This document shows positions 7,981 through 16,789 of a stretch of 59,897 nucleotides of DNA, one piece after another. The notes beneath the pieces were generated by a model. That model was not told the origin of the DNA and ran no database searches. It saw nothing but the letters and a program-made list of their open reading frames with translations. How positions within the stretch are numbered: the first letter of the stretch is position 1; each line of letters begins with the position of its first letter. The position numbers were made by a program, and so were the translations under genes. Source of the stretch: a bacterium (GTDB taxonomy: Bacteria > Desulfobacterota > DSWW01); NCBI GenBank assembly GCA_028277985.1, contig JANQFG010000147.1, positions 1-59,897 on the forward strand. Direction: 5' to 3'.

Positions 7981-9663
7981 ATGGGCATGGTTGACGGCGG
8001 AGCACTGGTTGGCAAGGCCCTGGCGAACGAGGGTGTGGAAAAGGCATTCGTGCTGTGCGGCGGGCATATCATGCCGATCTTCTACGGGATGCGCAACGCG
8101 GGGATCGAGATCATCGATATGCGCCATGAATGCGCGGCGATCTACGCAGCCATCGCGTACACGCGTGCCACGGGGAAAACAGCGGTGGTGGTGACGACCG
8201 CCGGGCCGGGCGTGGGCAATACGCCAGCCGGGATGATGGAGGCGGAGTCGCTGGGCATACCCCTTCTTCAGATCGGCGGTGCGGTCGCCATGGGAATGAG
8301 AGACACCGGCGATCTGCAGGACATGTCGACCCTGAATGTGATGGAGACATGCTCCAAATGGGCCCGCAAGGTCACCAGCACCGAACGTATCCCTGAGTAC
8401 GTGTCCATCGCCTTTCGGCACGCCATGGATTCCAACCCGGGCCCGGTTTACCTGGAAATCCCCACGGACCTCTGCTTTGCCCAGGTGGCGGAGGAAACCG
8501 TGAACTTCCCGTCCAACTACCGTACAGGAGCCATTCCCTACGGTGACCCCGCGCTGGTCGATTCGGCGGCCGAGCTCCTCGTCAATGCCGAGAGGCCTGC
8601 CGTGATGATCGACGACGGGGCACGGTTCGGTCTGGGAGATCAGGCGGGAGCCGTTGCGGCGCTTTCAGACCATCTGAAGATGCCGGTGGGGCTTACCGGA
8701 CACGCCTGCCGCGGGCTCTTCGGTGATGAATACGAGAACCCGCTGCTGAGGATGAATGCGGCAGGCATGGCGGATGTGGTGCTGGCCCTGGGCTGCCGGT
8801 TTGATTTCCGGTTGGGGTCGGGCAAGGGGATCCCCGCGGATGCGAAGGTCATTCAAGTGCACACGGACATGCGGCAGATAGGCTTCAACCTGCGGGCGGA
8901 CATTGGAATCGTCGGGGGCGCCGGGCCCGTTGCGAGTCAATTGCTGGAAGCGGTCAAGAGCAAACGAGAGCAGCCTGCCGATGTCCCATGGACCGGTCCC
9001 CCAATGACAAGAGATGCGTCCAGCCTTCCCGAACCGTATCAATCGCAGGAGATGCCCTGCCATCCCGCACGCTGTGCGGGTGAAGTAGCGAGGTTTCTCG
9101 AGGAGGAAGCCCGGGACTGGACCCTGATCTGCGACGGCGGAGAGGCGTCGGTATGGATACAGATCGCGGCGACAGCGTACCGTTCCGGCCAGATCCATGC
9201 GACGGGCGCCAACGGAACGATCGGCACCGGCCCGGGCCTGGCCGTCGGAGCGTGGGCGGCAAACCGCAAACCGGTACTCTGGTACACCGGTGACGGGAGT
9301 TTCGGTTTCCATGCCATGGAACTGGATACCATGGCCAGGTTGGGCGTACCGGTCGTGTGCGTGATCTCCAATGACTCGGCCTGGGGCATGATCAGGCTCG
9401 TGGAGAGGTTCATCCGGCCCGATGAGGTCGAGACGAAGGGCCAGTGCAATGTGGAGCTTCACCACATGAGGTCTTATGAGAAGATGGTCGCCATGTGGGA
9501 CGGGCATGGTGAGCGTGTAACGGATCCGGCGGAGATCGTGCCGGCCATCAAACGGGCCGTGGCGAACGGGAAGCCGTCGATCATCAATGTGGAAGTGGAC
9601 AAAGTGAGCCTGTCGCCCTTTATCGCGGGCTACGCGGAGATGGTCAAACCATCCGAAGGATAG
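7981..9663 (+). CDS. thiamine-pyrophosphate enzyme, acetolactate-synthase-like
   Basis: TPP-dependent enzyme of 560 residues with the three-domain plan of acetolactate synthase, oxalyl-CoA decarboxylase and 2-hydroxyacyl-CoA lyase. The activating Glu is Glu50 in MRHE. The middle domain is present, and the C-terminal TPP motif starts GDG at residues 437-439 and ends with the Asn of ISNDSAW. It lacks enough diagnostic features to choose a reaction: cleavage or carboligation of a 2-keto or 2-hydroxy acid or acyl-CoA is likely. GGAGAG lies 8 bases before the ATG. It begins 38 bases after the toxin and is followed 19 bases later by lepA; it is probably a catabolic gene rather than ilvB, because no ilvN follows. 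Confidence 0.8.
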   Translation: MGMVDGGALVGKALANEGVEKAFVLCGGHIMPIFYGMRNAGIEIIDMRHECAAIYAAIAYTRATGKTAVVVTTAGPGVGNTPAGMMEAESLGIPLLQIGGAVAMGMRDTGDLQDMSTLNVMETCSKWARKVTSTERIPEYVSIAFRHAMDSNPGPVYLEIPTDLCFAQVAEETVNFPSNYRTGAIPYGDPALVDSAAELLVNAERPAVMIDDGARFGLGDQAGAVAALSDHLKMPVGLTGHACRGLFGDEYENPLLRMNAAGMADVVLALGCRFDFRLGSGKGIPADAKVIQVHTDMRQIGFNLRADIGIVGGAGPVASQLLEAVKSKREQPADVPWTGPPMTRDASSLPEPYQSQEMPCHPARCAGEVARFLEEEARDWTLICDGGEASVWIQIAATAYRSGQIHATGANGTIGTGPGLAVGAWAANRKPVLWYTGDGSFGFHAMELDTMARLGVPVVCVISNDSAWGMIRLVERFIRPDEVETKGQCNVELHHMRSYEKMVAMWDGHGERVTDPAEIVPAIKRAVANGKPSIINVEVDKVSLSPFIAGYAEMVKPSEG

Positions 9664-9682
9664 AATCAAGAGAAATGCATCC

Positions 9683-11479
9683 ATGAATTCCATACGAAAC
9701 TTCAGCATCATCGCACACATCGATCACGGCAAATCCACGCTGTCCGATCGTCTGATCCAGCACGTCGACCTGGTGGAAGACCGGGAGTTCCGCGACCAGA
9801 TCCTCGACACGATGGACATCGAGAGGGAGCGTGGCATCACGATCAAGAGCCAGACCGTGAGCCTGCCCTATACGAACGAGCAGGGAGAGACCTTCGAGCT
9901 GAATCTGATCGATACCCCGGGCCACGTGGACTTCTCATACGAGGTGTCCCGGGCCCTTGCCTCCTGTGAGGGCGTGCTCCTTCTGATCGATGCCGCCCAG
10001 GGAGTGGAGGCCCAGACCATCGCCAACCTGTACGCCGCCCTGGAGCACGACCTGACGATCATTCCGGTGATCAACAAGATCGACCTCATTGCAGCGGACG
10101 TGGATCGCACCAAGGAGCAGATCGAGAGCGAGCTGGGTCTCGATTCGGACACGGCCCTGCTCTGTTCCGCCAAGGAGGGGACCGGGATCCAGGAGATCCT
10201 CGATGCGGTGACGGTTCAGATTCCTCCTCCCACCGGCAACCCGGAGGCGCCACTGACCGCGCTCGTCTTTGATGCCAATTACGACTCCTTCAGAGGCACC
10301 ATCGTGAGCTGCCGGGTCTTCGACGGCGCGGTGCGGCCCGGGGACGTGATACGGCTCATGTCCAACGGAAGCACCTACAGGGTGGAAGAGGTGGGATTAT
10401 TTCGCCTGCACCGCGAGCCGAGGAAAGTGCTCAACGCCGGCGAGGTGGGCTATCTGATCGCGGGGATCAAGACCGTGAGTGACACCAGGATCGGAGACAC
10501 CATTACGCTGGACTCGAATCCGGCGCCGGACCCGTTGCCCGGCTTCAAAGACGTGAAACCGGTGGTCTTCTCATCGGTCTACCCGGTCGCTTCCGATGAC
10601 TACCCGGCCCTGTCCGAGTCGCTGGAGAAATACAAGCTCAACGACGCATCGCTCATCTATCAGAAGGATTCCTCTGCAGCCCTGGGCCAGGGGTTCCGAG
10701 CCGGATTCCTGGGGCTCCTGCACCTGGAGATCGTGCAGGAGAGGCTCGAGAGGGAGTACAGCCAGACGATCATCATGACGATCCCGAGCGTCCAGTACCG
10801 CTTTTCGCTCAAGGATGGAAACACGGTCGAGGTGGACAACCCCCAGTACTACCCCGACCCGATGCTGATCGAGAAGGCGGAGGAGCCCTTTGTGAGGGCG
10901 AGCATCCTGATCCCGGAGCGCTATATGGGTGCGGTCATGAGTCTGTGCCTGGAGCGCCGAGGTGAGAACCCCCAGTATAACTACCCCACCCCCGGCAGGA
11001 TCGAGGTCACGTGCGAGGTTCCGTTGGCAGAGGTGATCTATGAGTTCTACGACAAGCTGAAGACGGTTACCCAGGGGTACGGTTCTTTCGATTACGATAT
11101 GATCGGGTACCGGACAAGCGACCTGATCAAGCTGGACATCCTCGTCAACGGGGAGAAGATCGACGCCTTTTCCATGATGATTCACAGGGAACGTGCAAGG
11201 CCCCGTGCCCTGCATATCTGCAATCGGCTCAAGGAAGAGATCCCCCGGCACATGTTCAAGATCGCGATCCAGGGCGCCATCGGCGGAACCATCATCGCCC
11301 GCTCCACGATTCCACCCTTCCGAAAGGATGTGACCGCCAAGTGCTACGGCGGTGACATCACGCGAAAGAGAAAGCTTCTGGAGAAACAGAAGAAGGGTAA
11401 GAAGCGCATGAAGATGGTCGGCGCGATCGAAATTCCGCAGAAGGCCTTTGTGAGCGTGTTTCAGGCCGAGGAGAAGTGA
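9683..11479 (+). CDS. lepA: elongation factor 4 (LepA)
   Basis: Ribosome-associated GTPase of 598 residues, full length. The G1 motif AHIDHGKST is at residues 11-19, the effector region holds RERGITIKSQTV, G3 is DTPGHVDF and G4 is NKID. The later EF-G-like domains and the LepA-specific C-terminal domain (TAKCYGGDITRKRKLLEKQK) complete it. LepA acts on elongating or initiating ribosomes, helping at stalled or assembly states. It is followed by hemW 7 bases after its stop, a common bacterial neighbourhood. Identification is secure. Confidence 0.98.
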   Translation: MNSIRNFSIIAHIDHGKSTLSDRLIQHVDLVEDREFRDQILDTMDIERERGITIKSQTVSLPYTNEQGETFELNLIDTPGHVDFSYEVSRALASCEGVLLLIDAAQGVEAQTIANLYAALEHDLTIIPVINKIDLIAADVDRTKEQIESELGLDSDTALLCSAKEGTGIQEILDAVTVQIPPPTGNPEAPLTALVFDANYDSFRGTIVSCRVFDGAVRPGDVIRLMSNGSTYRVEEVGLFRLHREPRKVLNAGEVGYLIAGIKTVSDTRIGDTITLDSNPAPDPLPGFKDVKPVVFSSVYPVASDDYPALSESLEKYKLNDASLIYQKDSSAALGQGFRAGFLGLLHLEIVQERLEREYSQTIIMTIPSVQYRFSLKDGNTVEVDNPQYYPDPMLIEKAEEPFVRASILIPERYMGAVMSLCLERRGENPQYNYPTPGRIEVTCEVPLAEVIYEFYDKLKTVTQGYGSFDYDMIGYRTSDLIKLDILVNGEKIDAFSMMIHRERARPRALHICNRLKEEIPRHMFKIAIQGAIGGTIIARSTIPPFRKDVTAKCYGGDITRKRKLLEKQKKGKKRMKMVGAIEIPQKAFVSVFQAEEK

Positions 11480-11486
11480 ACACGCC

Positions 11487-12611
11487 ATGACAACCACGGT
11501 AGAAAAACCCGCTGGGCTCTACGTTCACGCCCCCTTCTGCCGGAAGAAGTGTCGGTACTGTGATTTCTATTCGCTCCCATCCCCGTCCGGGATCGGCGAT
11601 TGGCTTCGAGCCCTGGAGCAGGAAGCTGTGCTCTACAGGGATCGTTTTTCCCTGTTCGACACCTTGTATCTGGGTGGCGGTACGCCGACGATGCTCGGCT
11701 TGGACGACTTCGCCAGCCTTGTGGAGATCCTTCATAGGAATTTCGCCTTCTGCCCGGAATCGGAGATGAGTCTGGAGGCGAACCCGAATGACGTGACCCG
11801 CGACAAGTTGCTGTTGTTTAAGGATCTCGGTTTCAACAGGATCAGCCTCGGCGTGCAGTCCATGGATGACAAGGAGCTTTCGTTCCTCGGCCGGACACAC
11901 ACGGCCCGGCAGGCGGCCCGGGCCATGGAACGGATCCGGGAGAGCGGATTTCCCGGGTTCGGGATCGACCTCATATTCGGGCTGCCGGATCAGACCGAGG
12001 AGGATTGGACGAAGACCCTTGGTGAAGCTCTCGCATTCTCGCCTCATCACGTATCCTGCTATCAACTCACCTTGAGCCAGGGGACTCCACTGTGGGAGAT
12101 GCGGGAGGCGGGCCTTTTCCTGATGCCGGAGGAGGAACAGGAGAGACGGCTCTTTCTGGCCGCCTCCGAGTTGCTGGAAGCGCAGGGCTTCATCCACTAC
12201 GAAGTCTCGAACTTTGCCAGGGGAGACCACCACGTCTGCCGTCACAACGCGAAGTACTGGGGACGGGCCCCCTATCTGGGCCTCGGACCTTCGGCTCACT
12301 CGTTCGACCGGGGCGCCCGGTGGTGGAACCATCGTTCGGTCAAGCAGTACTGCGAGGACCTGCGCCTGGGCAGGAGGCCGGTTCAGGGATCCGAGCGTCT
12401 CTCGCAAGAGCAGGCGATCCTTGAAAGACTCTCCCTGCAGCTGAGAACGAGAACGGGAACATCCCTCCGGGAGCTAGACGGGTACGAAAAGGCGGACCAG
12501 GTTCTTCCGGGCCTGCTCGAGGCGGGGTTGCTGGAAGTCATCGGCGAAAGGGTCGTGCCCACCCGCGAGGGCTTCCTCGTTGCGGACAGCCTGCCGCTCA
12601 CATTTTTCTAG
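11487..12611 (+). CDS. hemW: radical SAM heme chaperone HemW
   Basis: Radical SAM protein of 374 residues of the HemW (formerly HemN-like) family. The 4Fe-4S motif CRKKCRYC uses Cys18, Cys22 and Cys25 after the typical LYVHAPF start; the SAM-binding GGGTPTML and the C-terminal HemN-type domain are present. HemW inserts heme into apo-proteins rather than making it; true HemN normally has an added N-terminal region absent here. It starts 7 bases after lepA, so the two are co-transcribed. Its stop is only 16 bases from the stop of the convergent cytochrome gene. Confidence 0.95.
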   Translation: MTTTVEKPAGLYVHAPFCRKKCRYCDFYSLPSPSGIGDWLRALEQEAVLYRDRFSLFDTLYLGGGTPTMLGLDDFASLVEILHRNFAFCPESEMSLEANPNDVTRDKLLLFKDLGFNRISLGVQSMDDKELSFLGRTHTARQAARAMERIRESGFPGFGIDLIFGLPDQTEEDWTKTLGEALAFSPHHVSCYQLTLSQGTPLWEMREAGLFLMPEEEQERRLFLAASELLEAQGFIHYEVSNFARGDHHVCRHNAKYWGRAPYLGLGPSAHSFDRGARWWNHRSVKQYCEDLRLGRRPVQGSERLSQEQAILERLSLQLRTRTGTSLRELDGYEKADQVLPGLLEAGLLEVIGERVVPTREGFLVADSLPLTFF

Positions 12612-12627
12612 ACCTGCCCCGGCACCA

Positions 12628-13368
12628 TCAAGGACAGCGCGGATCAGCCTGCTGTGCCGCTATGATGAATGCATCATCTATGAAGGGCGGAAGCGGATCA
12701 CAACCGTGCGTGTCCTCGCAGATCAGGTCCCATTGCGGGGCCGCCTTGTTGTGGCATTCGAAACAATTACCACCCAAGGGGTTCACGGTCTGTGCCGCCC
12801 CACGCGTCTGGATGACTGTGCCCGTCTCACTCACCACGAGGAAGAAGAACTCCCAGTCGTTGGTCGTGGGGTTCCAGCCGGGCGCACGCTTGACCATCGC
12901 CTCGGCCGGGAAGAGCTGGACGATGGTCCCCGGAGGGAATGTGCCACCCGTGGGCGAGTTTGCGACTGCGAGGGCCTCGGTCAAATAGCCCCTCTTGTTG
13001 GTGAGGTAGTAGAGGTTCACCTGCGTCCAGTTGAGGATGCATTCAAAGTCGTCCCCGGTCATATTCAGGTCGTCCGGGTCGCACGTAGGCTCGTTCGCGT
13101 TGTCTGTCTTTCCGTTGCAGTCATTATCCACGCCGTCACTGCAGGTTGCATCACCGAAGGGGCCTTCGCCTGCGGCCGGATTCACGTCCGGATCGGTGTC
13201 GTCGCAGTCAAGGCCGGGAAAAGTGCAGCCCGAGGAGGCGGGGTCTCCGAATCCGTCGCCGTCATTGTCAATACACTCGGGAGGGGCCCACGTCTGCTGG
13301 CCTAGGAGGAACATGGAACACAGAGCAACGATCCCTATCCAGACAAGAATGACTTTACGATGGAGCAT
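12628..13368 (-). CDS. secreted MopE-motif / cytochrome P460-like protein
   Basis: Exported protein of 246 residues. A signal segment (residues 5-23) ends with FLLGQQTW. Residues 32-86 form a MopE-type Asp-rich putative metal-binding motif (DNDGDGF, DCDDTDPDVNP, DGVDNDCNG). The C-terminal half (about 105-220) resembles cytochrome P460 domains, with FPPGTIV, DWEFFF and a c-type heme motif CFECH (Cys202, Cys205, His206), so one covalent heme is expected. Function: perhaps periplasmic redox or reactive-nitrogen chemistry, as for P460 proteins (inference). The first 64 residues align position by position with the secreted protein at 30683. Convergent with hemW. Confidence 0.8.
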   Translation of the reverse strand: MLHRKVILVWIGIVALCSMFLLGQQTWAPPECIDNDGDGFGDPASSGCTFPGLDCDDTDPDVNPAAGEGPFGDATCSDGVDNDCNGKTDNANEPTCDPDDLNMTGDDFECILNWTQVNLYYLTNKRGYLTEALAVANSPTGGTFPPGTIVQLFPAEAMVKRAPGWNPTTNDWEFFFLVVSETGTVIQTRGAAQTVNPLGGNCFECHNKAAPQWDLICEDTHGCDPLPPFIDDAFIIAAQQADPRCP

Positions 13369-13533
13369 GGTGTGTCCTCCTCGGCAGGATTTTTCCGGAG
13401 TGGTGCGCCTTGCACAAGATCAGGTTAGATCTAAGAGCCTCCACATGTCAAAACGGAATCGAGGAGGCTATGCGGTTCCCCTGGTCTTCGAGAGACTCGA
13501 TGGTTCATTCGGCCGGAGAGCCGGGGTGGAACT

Positions 13534-13569
13534 TGGGTTCTAAACGTGATAGACCAAATAAAGAACCCA
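13534..13569. repeat. 8-base inverted repeat upstream of enoyl-CoA hydratase
   Basis: TGGGTTCT (13534-13541) and AGAACCCA (13562-13569) are exact complements with a 20-base spacer, 60 bases before the hydratase start. No T tract follows. It may be an operator; the rest of 13369-13628 shows nothing else convincing. Confidence 0.3.
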
Positions 13570-13628
13570 TAGAGTAAAGATCTTGTCCCAGCTCAATGTT
13601 GATGACCCATCTGGAGGGAGGTAGACGA

Positions 13629-14432
13629 ATGGCACTGATCTACGAGAAGAAGGAAGGGATTGCCTATCTGACACTGAACCGGCCCGAGGCCCGAAACGCC
13701 CTGGATCCGGAGACGATTCTCGAGTTGCGGGATGCGTGGATCGATTACAGGGACGACAAGGACATGCGCTGCGCGATCATCACCGGTGCGGGGGACAAGG
13801 CCTTCTGTTCCGGCGCAGACCTGGGCAGGCTGATCCCCCTGTTCACGGGTGCAAAGAAACCGGAGACCGAGGCGGACAAGGAGGTGGCGAAGAACCCCCT
13901 GATTGTCGGAGATGCCCTGCTCAAGGAGGTCGAGCTGTACAAGCCCGTCATCGCGGCCATCAACGGCCATGCCATCGCGGGGGGCATGGAGATGCTCTAC
14001 TCCACCGATCTGCGGATTGCTGCGGAAGGCGTCAAGCTGGGGCTTCAGGAGGTGAAGTGGGCGATCTTTCCGATGACCGGCTCCACAGTAAAGTTGCCCC
14101 GTCAGCTTCCCTACGCCAGGACCATGGAACTCCTGCTCACCGGTGAATTGATGGATGCCCGGGAGGCCTACGAGCTCGGCTTCCTGAACCGGGTCGTGCC
14201 CAGGGACAAGGTGATGGAAGAAGCCGAGAGGCTGGCCCGGATCATCGCGGACAACGGTCCCCTGGCGGTCATGGCTCTGAAGAAGTCGGTGCTTCAGTGC
14301 ACCGGCCTGACCATCCCGGAGGGGATGGCCAAAGAGATCGAGATCGGGGGACCCGTGTTCATGACCAAGGATGCCCAGGAGGGCCCCCGGGCGTTCAAGG
14401 AGAAACGGAAGCCCGATTACAAGGGAGAGTAG
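13629..14432 (+). CDS. enoyl-CoA hydratase/isomerase family protein
   Basis: Crotonase-fold protein of 267 residues. The oxyanion hole and substrate loop are seen in ITGAGDKAFCSGADL (51-65) and INGHAIAGGMEML (111-123). Both catalytic glutamates of true hydratases have counterparts: Glu141 in LQEVKW and Glu167 in TMELLLTG. It is therefore likely to hydrate a 2-enoyl-CoA in beta-oxidation rather than act as an isomerase only. ATG 13629 is preferred because GGAGGTAGACGA precedes it; the frame is open to 13596 but that part carries the ribosome site. It stands alone; a terminator lies downstream before the cold-shock gene. Confidence 0.92.
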   Translation: MALIYEKKEGIAYLTLNRPEARNALDPETILELRDAWIDYRDDKDMRCAIITGAGDKAFCSGADLGRLIPLFTGAKKPETEADKEVAKNPLIVGDALLKEVELYKPVIAAINGHAIAGGMEMLYSTDLRIAAEGVKLGLQEVKWAIFPMTGSTVKLPRQLPYARTMELLLTGELMDAREAYELGFLNRVVPRDKVMEEAERLARIIADNGPLAVMALKKSVLQCTGLTIPEGMAKEIEIGGPVFMTKDAQEGPRAFKEKRKPDYKGE

Positions 14433-14535
14433 GTCCCGCCGGTAAAATCCGGGAGGGGTTGACAAAGGCCCCGGGAAGTTGGAAGCTTAACCTAATTGAC
14501 GGTTGCAGGCTGATAACAAAAGGAATTGGGGTTCC

Positions 14536-14571
14536 ACCGCTCAGATGCAGGTCGTTTGAGCGGTTTTTTTT
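14536..14571 (+). terminator. intrinsic terminator before cold-shock gene
   Basis: ACCGCTCA (14536-14543) pairs with TGAGCGGT (14557-14564) around a 13-base loop, followed by eight T residues (14564-14571). It ends transcription from the enoyl-CoA hydratase side, or acts as an attenuator in the leader of the cold-shock gene 59 bases downstream. Confidence 0.8.
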
Positions 14572-14629
14572 GTGGTGGGGGACCCGGCGTTTCAGCCACC
14601 AGGAAGCAACAAGAAGGGAGCTGTAGAAC

Positions 14630-14839
14630 ATGGAGAAAGAAACAGGCGTCGTGAAGTGGTTCAACGAGCGCAAGGGGTTCGGCTTCATCGTTCGGGATTC
14701 CGGGGAGGGCGACATCTTCGTGCATCACTCCGCCATCATGATGGAAGGGTTCAAGACCCTGAATGAAGGCGACCGTGTAGAGTATGTCGTCACGCAGGGC
14801 CAGAAGGGACCGGCCGCCGGGGAAGTGAAGAAGCTGTAG
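14630..14839 (+). CDS. cold-shock protein (CspA family)
   Basis: Single cold-shock domain of 69 residues, typical size. RNP1 is KGFGFI (residues 15-20) and RNP2 lies in DIFVHHSA (28-35); TGVVKWFN opens it. Binds single-stranded RNA/DNA as an RNA chaperone or antiterminator in the cytosol. GAAGGGAG stands about 10 bases before the ATG. A factor-independent terminator lies in front and a perfect hairpin behind, so it is probably a single-gene transcript, possibly under leader control as for other csp genes. Confidence 0.97.
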   Translation: MEKETGVVKWFNERKGFGFIVRDSGEGDIFVHHSAIMMEGFKTLNEGDRVEYVVTQGQKGPAAGEVKKL

Positions 14840-14875
14840 GCCCGGTTCTGTCCTTGGTATATGAAGTGTAATCTC

Positions 14876-14894
14876 CTCTCGACCTTGTCGAGAG
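14876..14894 (+). other. perfect short hairpin after cold-shock gene
   Basis: CTCTCGAC (14876-14883) and GTCGAGAG (14887-14894) form an 8-base perfect stem with a 3-base loop, 36 bases after the csp stop. The following sequence is only mildly T-rich, so it is a weak terminator or 3' stabilising hairpin; it is also 25 bases before the next start codon. Confidence 0.45.
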
Positions 14895-14919
14895 ACTGTG
14901 GTTGTTCCTGCCTTTTCCT

Positions 14920-15681
14920 ATGGCTGAGGCGAGTCCTCGAGCATCAACCACGCATTTCCTGGTGTTTCTGGGGGATTCCTTGGCCTCTGACGTTCCTGCA
15001 CGCAGAACGACCCTTTCCTCGGATCTGCTTTCCGAAGCAAGCCGGTACACGCTCGGAGAGGAGATCGCCAACAGCGTCACCCACGGGATCGGCGCAGGGC
15101 TCAGCATTGCCGCGCTCTCGGTCCTCGTAACCTTTGCCGGTCTCTTTGGTGACGTATGGCGAGTGGTCAGCTTCAGCATTTACGGAGCCTCGCTGATCCT
15201 TCTTTATCTCGCGTCCACCTTTTACCACAGCTTTCAATCGCCAAGGGTCAAGGCGGTCTTCCGCGTACTCGACCATTCCGCGATCTTTCTGCTCATCGCC
15301 GGGACCTACACACCCTTCACCCTCGTCAACATGAGGGGTGCCTGGGGGTGGACGATCTTCGGACTGATATGGGGCCTGGCGATCTTCGGCATCCTTCTCG
15401 AAGTGTTCTTCATGGACCGATTCAAGGTACTGACCATGGCGACCTATGTCGGTATGGGATGGTTGGTGATCATTGCCCTCAAGCCTCTGCTCTCCGCGGT
15501 CCCCGTGGGCGGAATGATCTGGCTCGGCATCGGGGGTCTCACCTACACCCTCGGGGTCGTCTTCTATCTCTGGGAAGGGATCCCCTTCAACCACGCGATC
15601 TGGCACCTCTTCGTTCTGGGCGGCAGCGTCTGCCATTTCTTCTGTATCCTGTTCTACGTCCTGCCGGTGACCAGCGTCTGA
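14920..15681 (+). CDS. hemolysin III family (PAQR/YqfA-like) membrane protein
   Basis: Integral membrane protein, 253 residues from ATG 14920 (a TTG at 14902 keeps frame). Seven hydrophobic helices follow a polar N-terminal tail of about 45 residues that is longer than usual. Family marks: EEIANSVTHGIGAGLS, STFYHSF, the LDHSAIFLLIAGTYTPF block, and the late IWHLFVLGGSVCHFF, giving the conserved Ser/Asp/His set that may bind a metal. The biochemical role of bacterial members is unsettled (membrane homeostasis or hydrolase-like activity is discussed); haemolysis is not implied. Start uncertain because the ribosome site is poor; family alignment would support a start nearer THGIGAG. Confidence 0.85.
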   Translation: MAEASPRASTTHFLVFLGDSLASDVPARRTTLSSDLLSEASRYTLGEEIANSVTHGIGAGLSIAALSVLVTFAGLFGDVWRVVSFSIYGASLILLYLASTFYHSFQSPRVKAVFRVLDHSAIFLLIAGTYTPFTLVNMRGAWGWTIFGLIWGLAIFGILLEVFFMDRFKVLTMATYVGMGWLVIIALKPLLSAVPVGGMIWLGIGGLTYTLGVVFYLWEGIPFNHAIWHLFVLGGSVCHFFCILFYVLPVTSV

Positions 15682-15795
15682 AAGAGCCATCCCCGCCCAA
15701 TTCCTGTTGATCGACTCCGGCAGTGCATGCTTTGAGCCGCCGGAGACCTCGATCGATGGTTCCTGAGAGATCCCACGATGTAGAAGGAGATCTCC

Positions 15796-15920
15796 ATGAG
15801 ATGTGTGTGAGTGACCGCACTTGCGGCTCTATTTGCGTTGCTTGCGATGAGCCCGGCAACGCGTTCGACAGGCTGAAGTACATCTCCTTCAACTGGGGTG
15901 TCATGTTCAAGTTCCATTGA
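15796..15920 (+). pseudogene. possible remnant of an exported beta-barrel protein gene
   Basis: AAGGAG stands 8 bases before ATG 15796. That frame has a stop after four codons, then reads VTALAALFALLAMSPATRS, a good signal peptide, up to another stop at about 15877. In another frame the region ends with LKYISFNWGVMFKFH and a stop at 15918-15920, the alternating aromatic pattern of an outer-membrane beta strand at a C terminus. The simplest reading is a gene whose middle was deleted and whose ends decayed. The 418-base gap 15682-16099 holds nothing else I can support. Confidence 0.3.
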
Positions 15921-16099
15921 TCCGCTTTTCCGCTCAAGAAGGGTAACCCTCCCATTCAAAAGATACGAGCTGGACCCACCTCTCTCGAATTTTTCTGGAT
16001 TCATCACGAAGTTCTGTATAAAATACCCTCCGATTGAGTCCGGTTTTTTCCCGCCCACCCCCGGTCCTATCCTCAGAAGACGGAAAGGGAGGAGAGAGA

Positions 16100-16785
16100 A
16101 TGAGAGCCTCACGATTCATGGTGATTCTTGTCCTGTTTCTCGCGATGGTTGTTTGTTATGGGCCGATCGGATGCGGGGAGGATGAAGAGCCCGTTCAGCA
16201 GGCAGGTGGTGCGGTCAAGATGTACTGGGCGGCGGAGAATATCTACCGAGCCGATACGGACGGTTCAAACGTGGAAGAGATCGTCAGCGGATTGAGACAC
16301 CCTACCTTTCTGGCTGTGCATAAAGCAGGCGAGAGGATCTATTGGTTGGACGCCGTCTTGGAGGAACCGGGTATGATGCAGAGGGCCGGACTGGACGGAT
16401 CCGATGTCGAGGATGTCATCACGGACCTCGGCTATCCGGCAGGGATCGCCTTGGACCCAGCCGGCGGCAAAGTCTATTGGACCGAATGGGTTACTGACTC
16501 GGGCAAGATCCGTCGGGCCAACCTGGATGGGTCGAGCCCGGAAGATGTGCTTATGGATCTGATCGGGCCGACCTGGACGGCTCCAACGTTGAAGACCTGA
16601 TCGTTCCAGGGGAGGGCTACTTCCCCACCCCTAACGGTATTGCATTGGACAGCGCAGGCGGAAAAATGTACTGGACCGACCAATTCGAAGATGACATCCG
16701 TCGGGCGAACCTGGATGGGTCGGACATGGAATTGCTGACCTCGACCGAGAACAGCCCCGCCGGGATTGCTCTGGAAATCCGATAG
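16100..16785 (+). pseudogene. YWTD-type beta-propeller lipoprotein, frameshifted
   Basis: The reading frame from ATG 16100 (ribosome site GGGAGGAG) gives a probable lipoprotein: hydrophobic MVILVLFLAMVV, then PIGC. It is followed by LDL-receptor-type YWTD blades (KMYWAAENIYRADTDGSN, RIYWLD, GIALDPAGGKVYWTE, IRRANLDGSS). The frame stops at 16600, while from about 16563 a second frame continues with RADLDGSNVEDL, GIALDSAGGKMYWTD and RRANLDGSDME, ending at 16785. At the switch the middle of one blade (about 25 residues) is missing, so two repeats appear joined out of frame. A repeat-mediated deletion or an assembly error could explain it. Both halves are annotated as one broken gene. Convergent with the zinc-ribbon gene. 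Confidence 0.7.
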
Positions 16786-16789
16786 CGAT

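Noticed and set aside
10571..11497. 308-residue minus-strand frame opposite lepA
   Set aside because: LepA is certain, so this is an antisense shadow.
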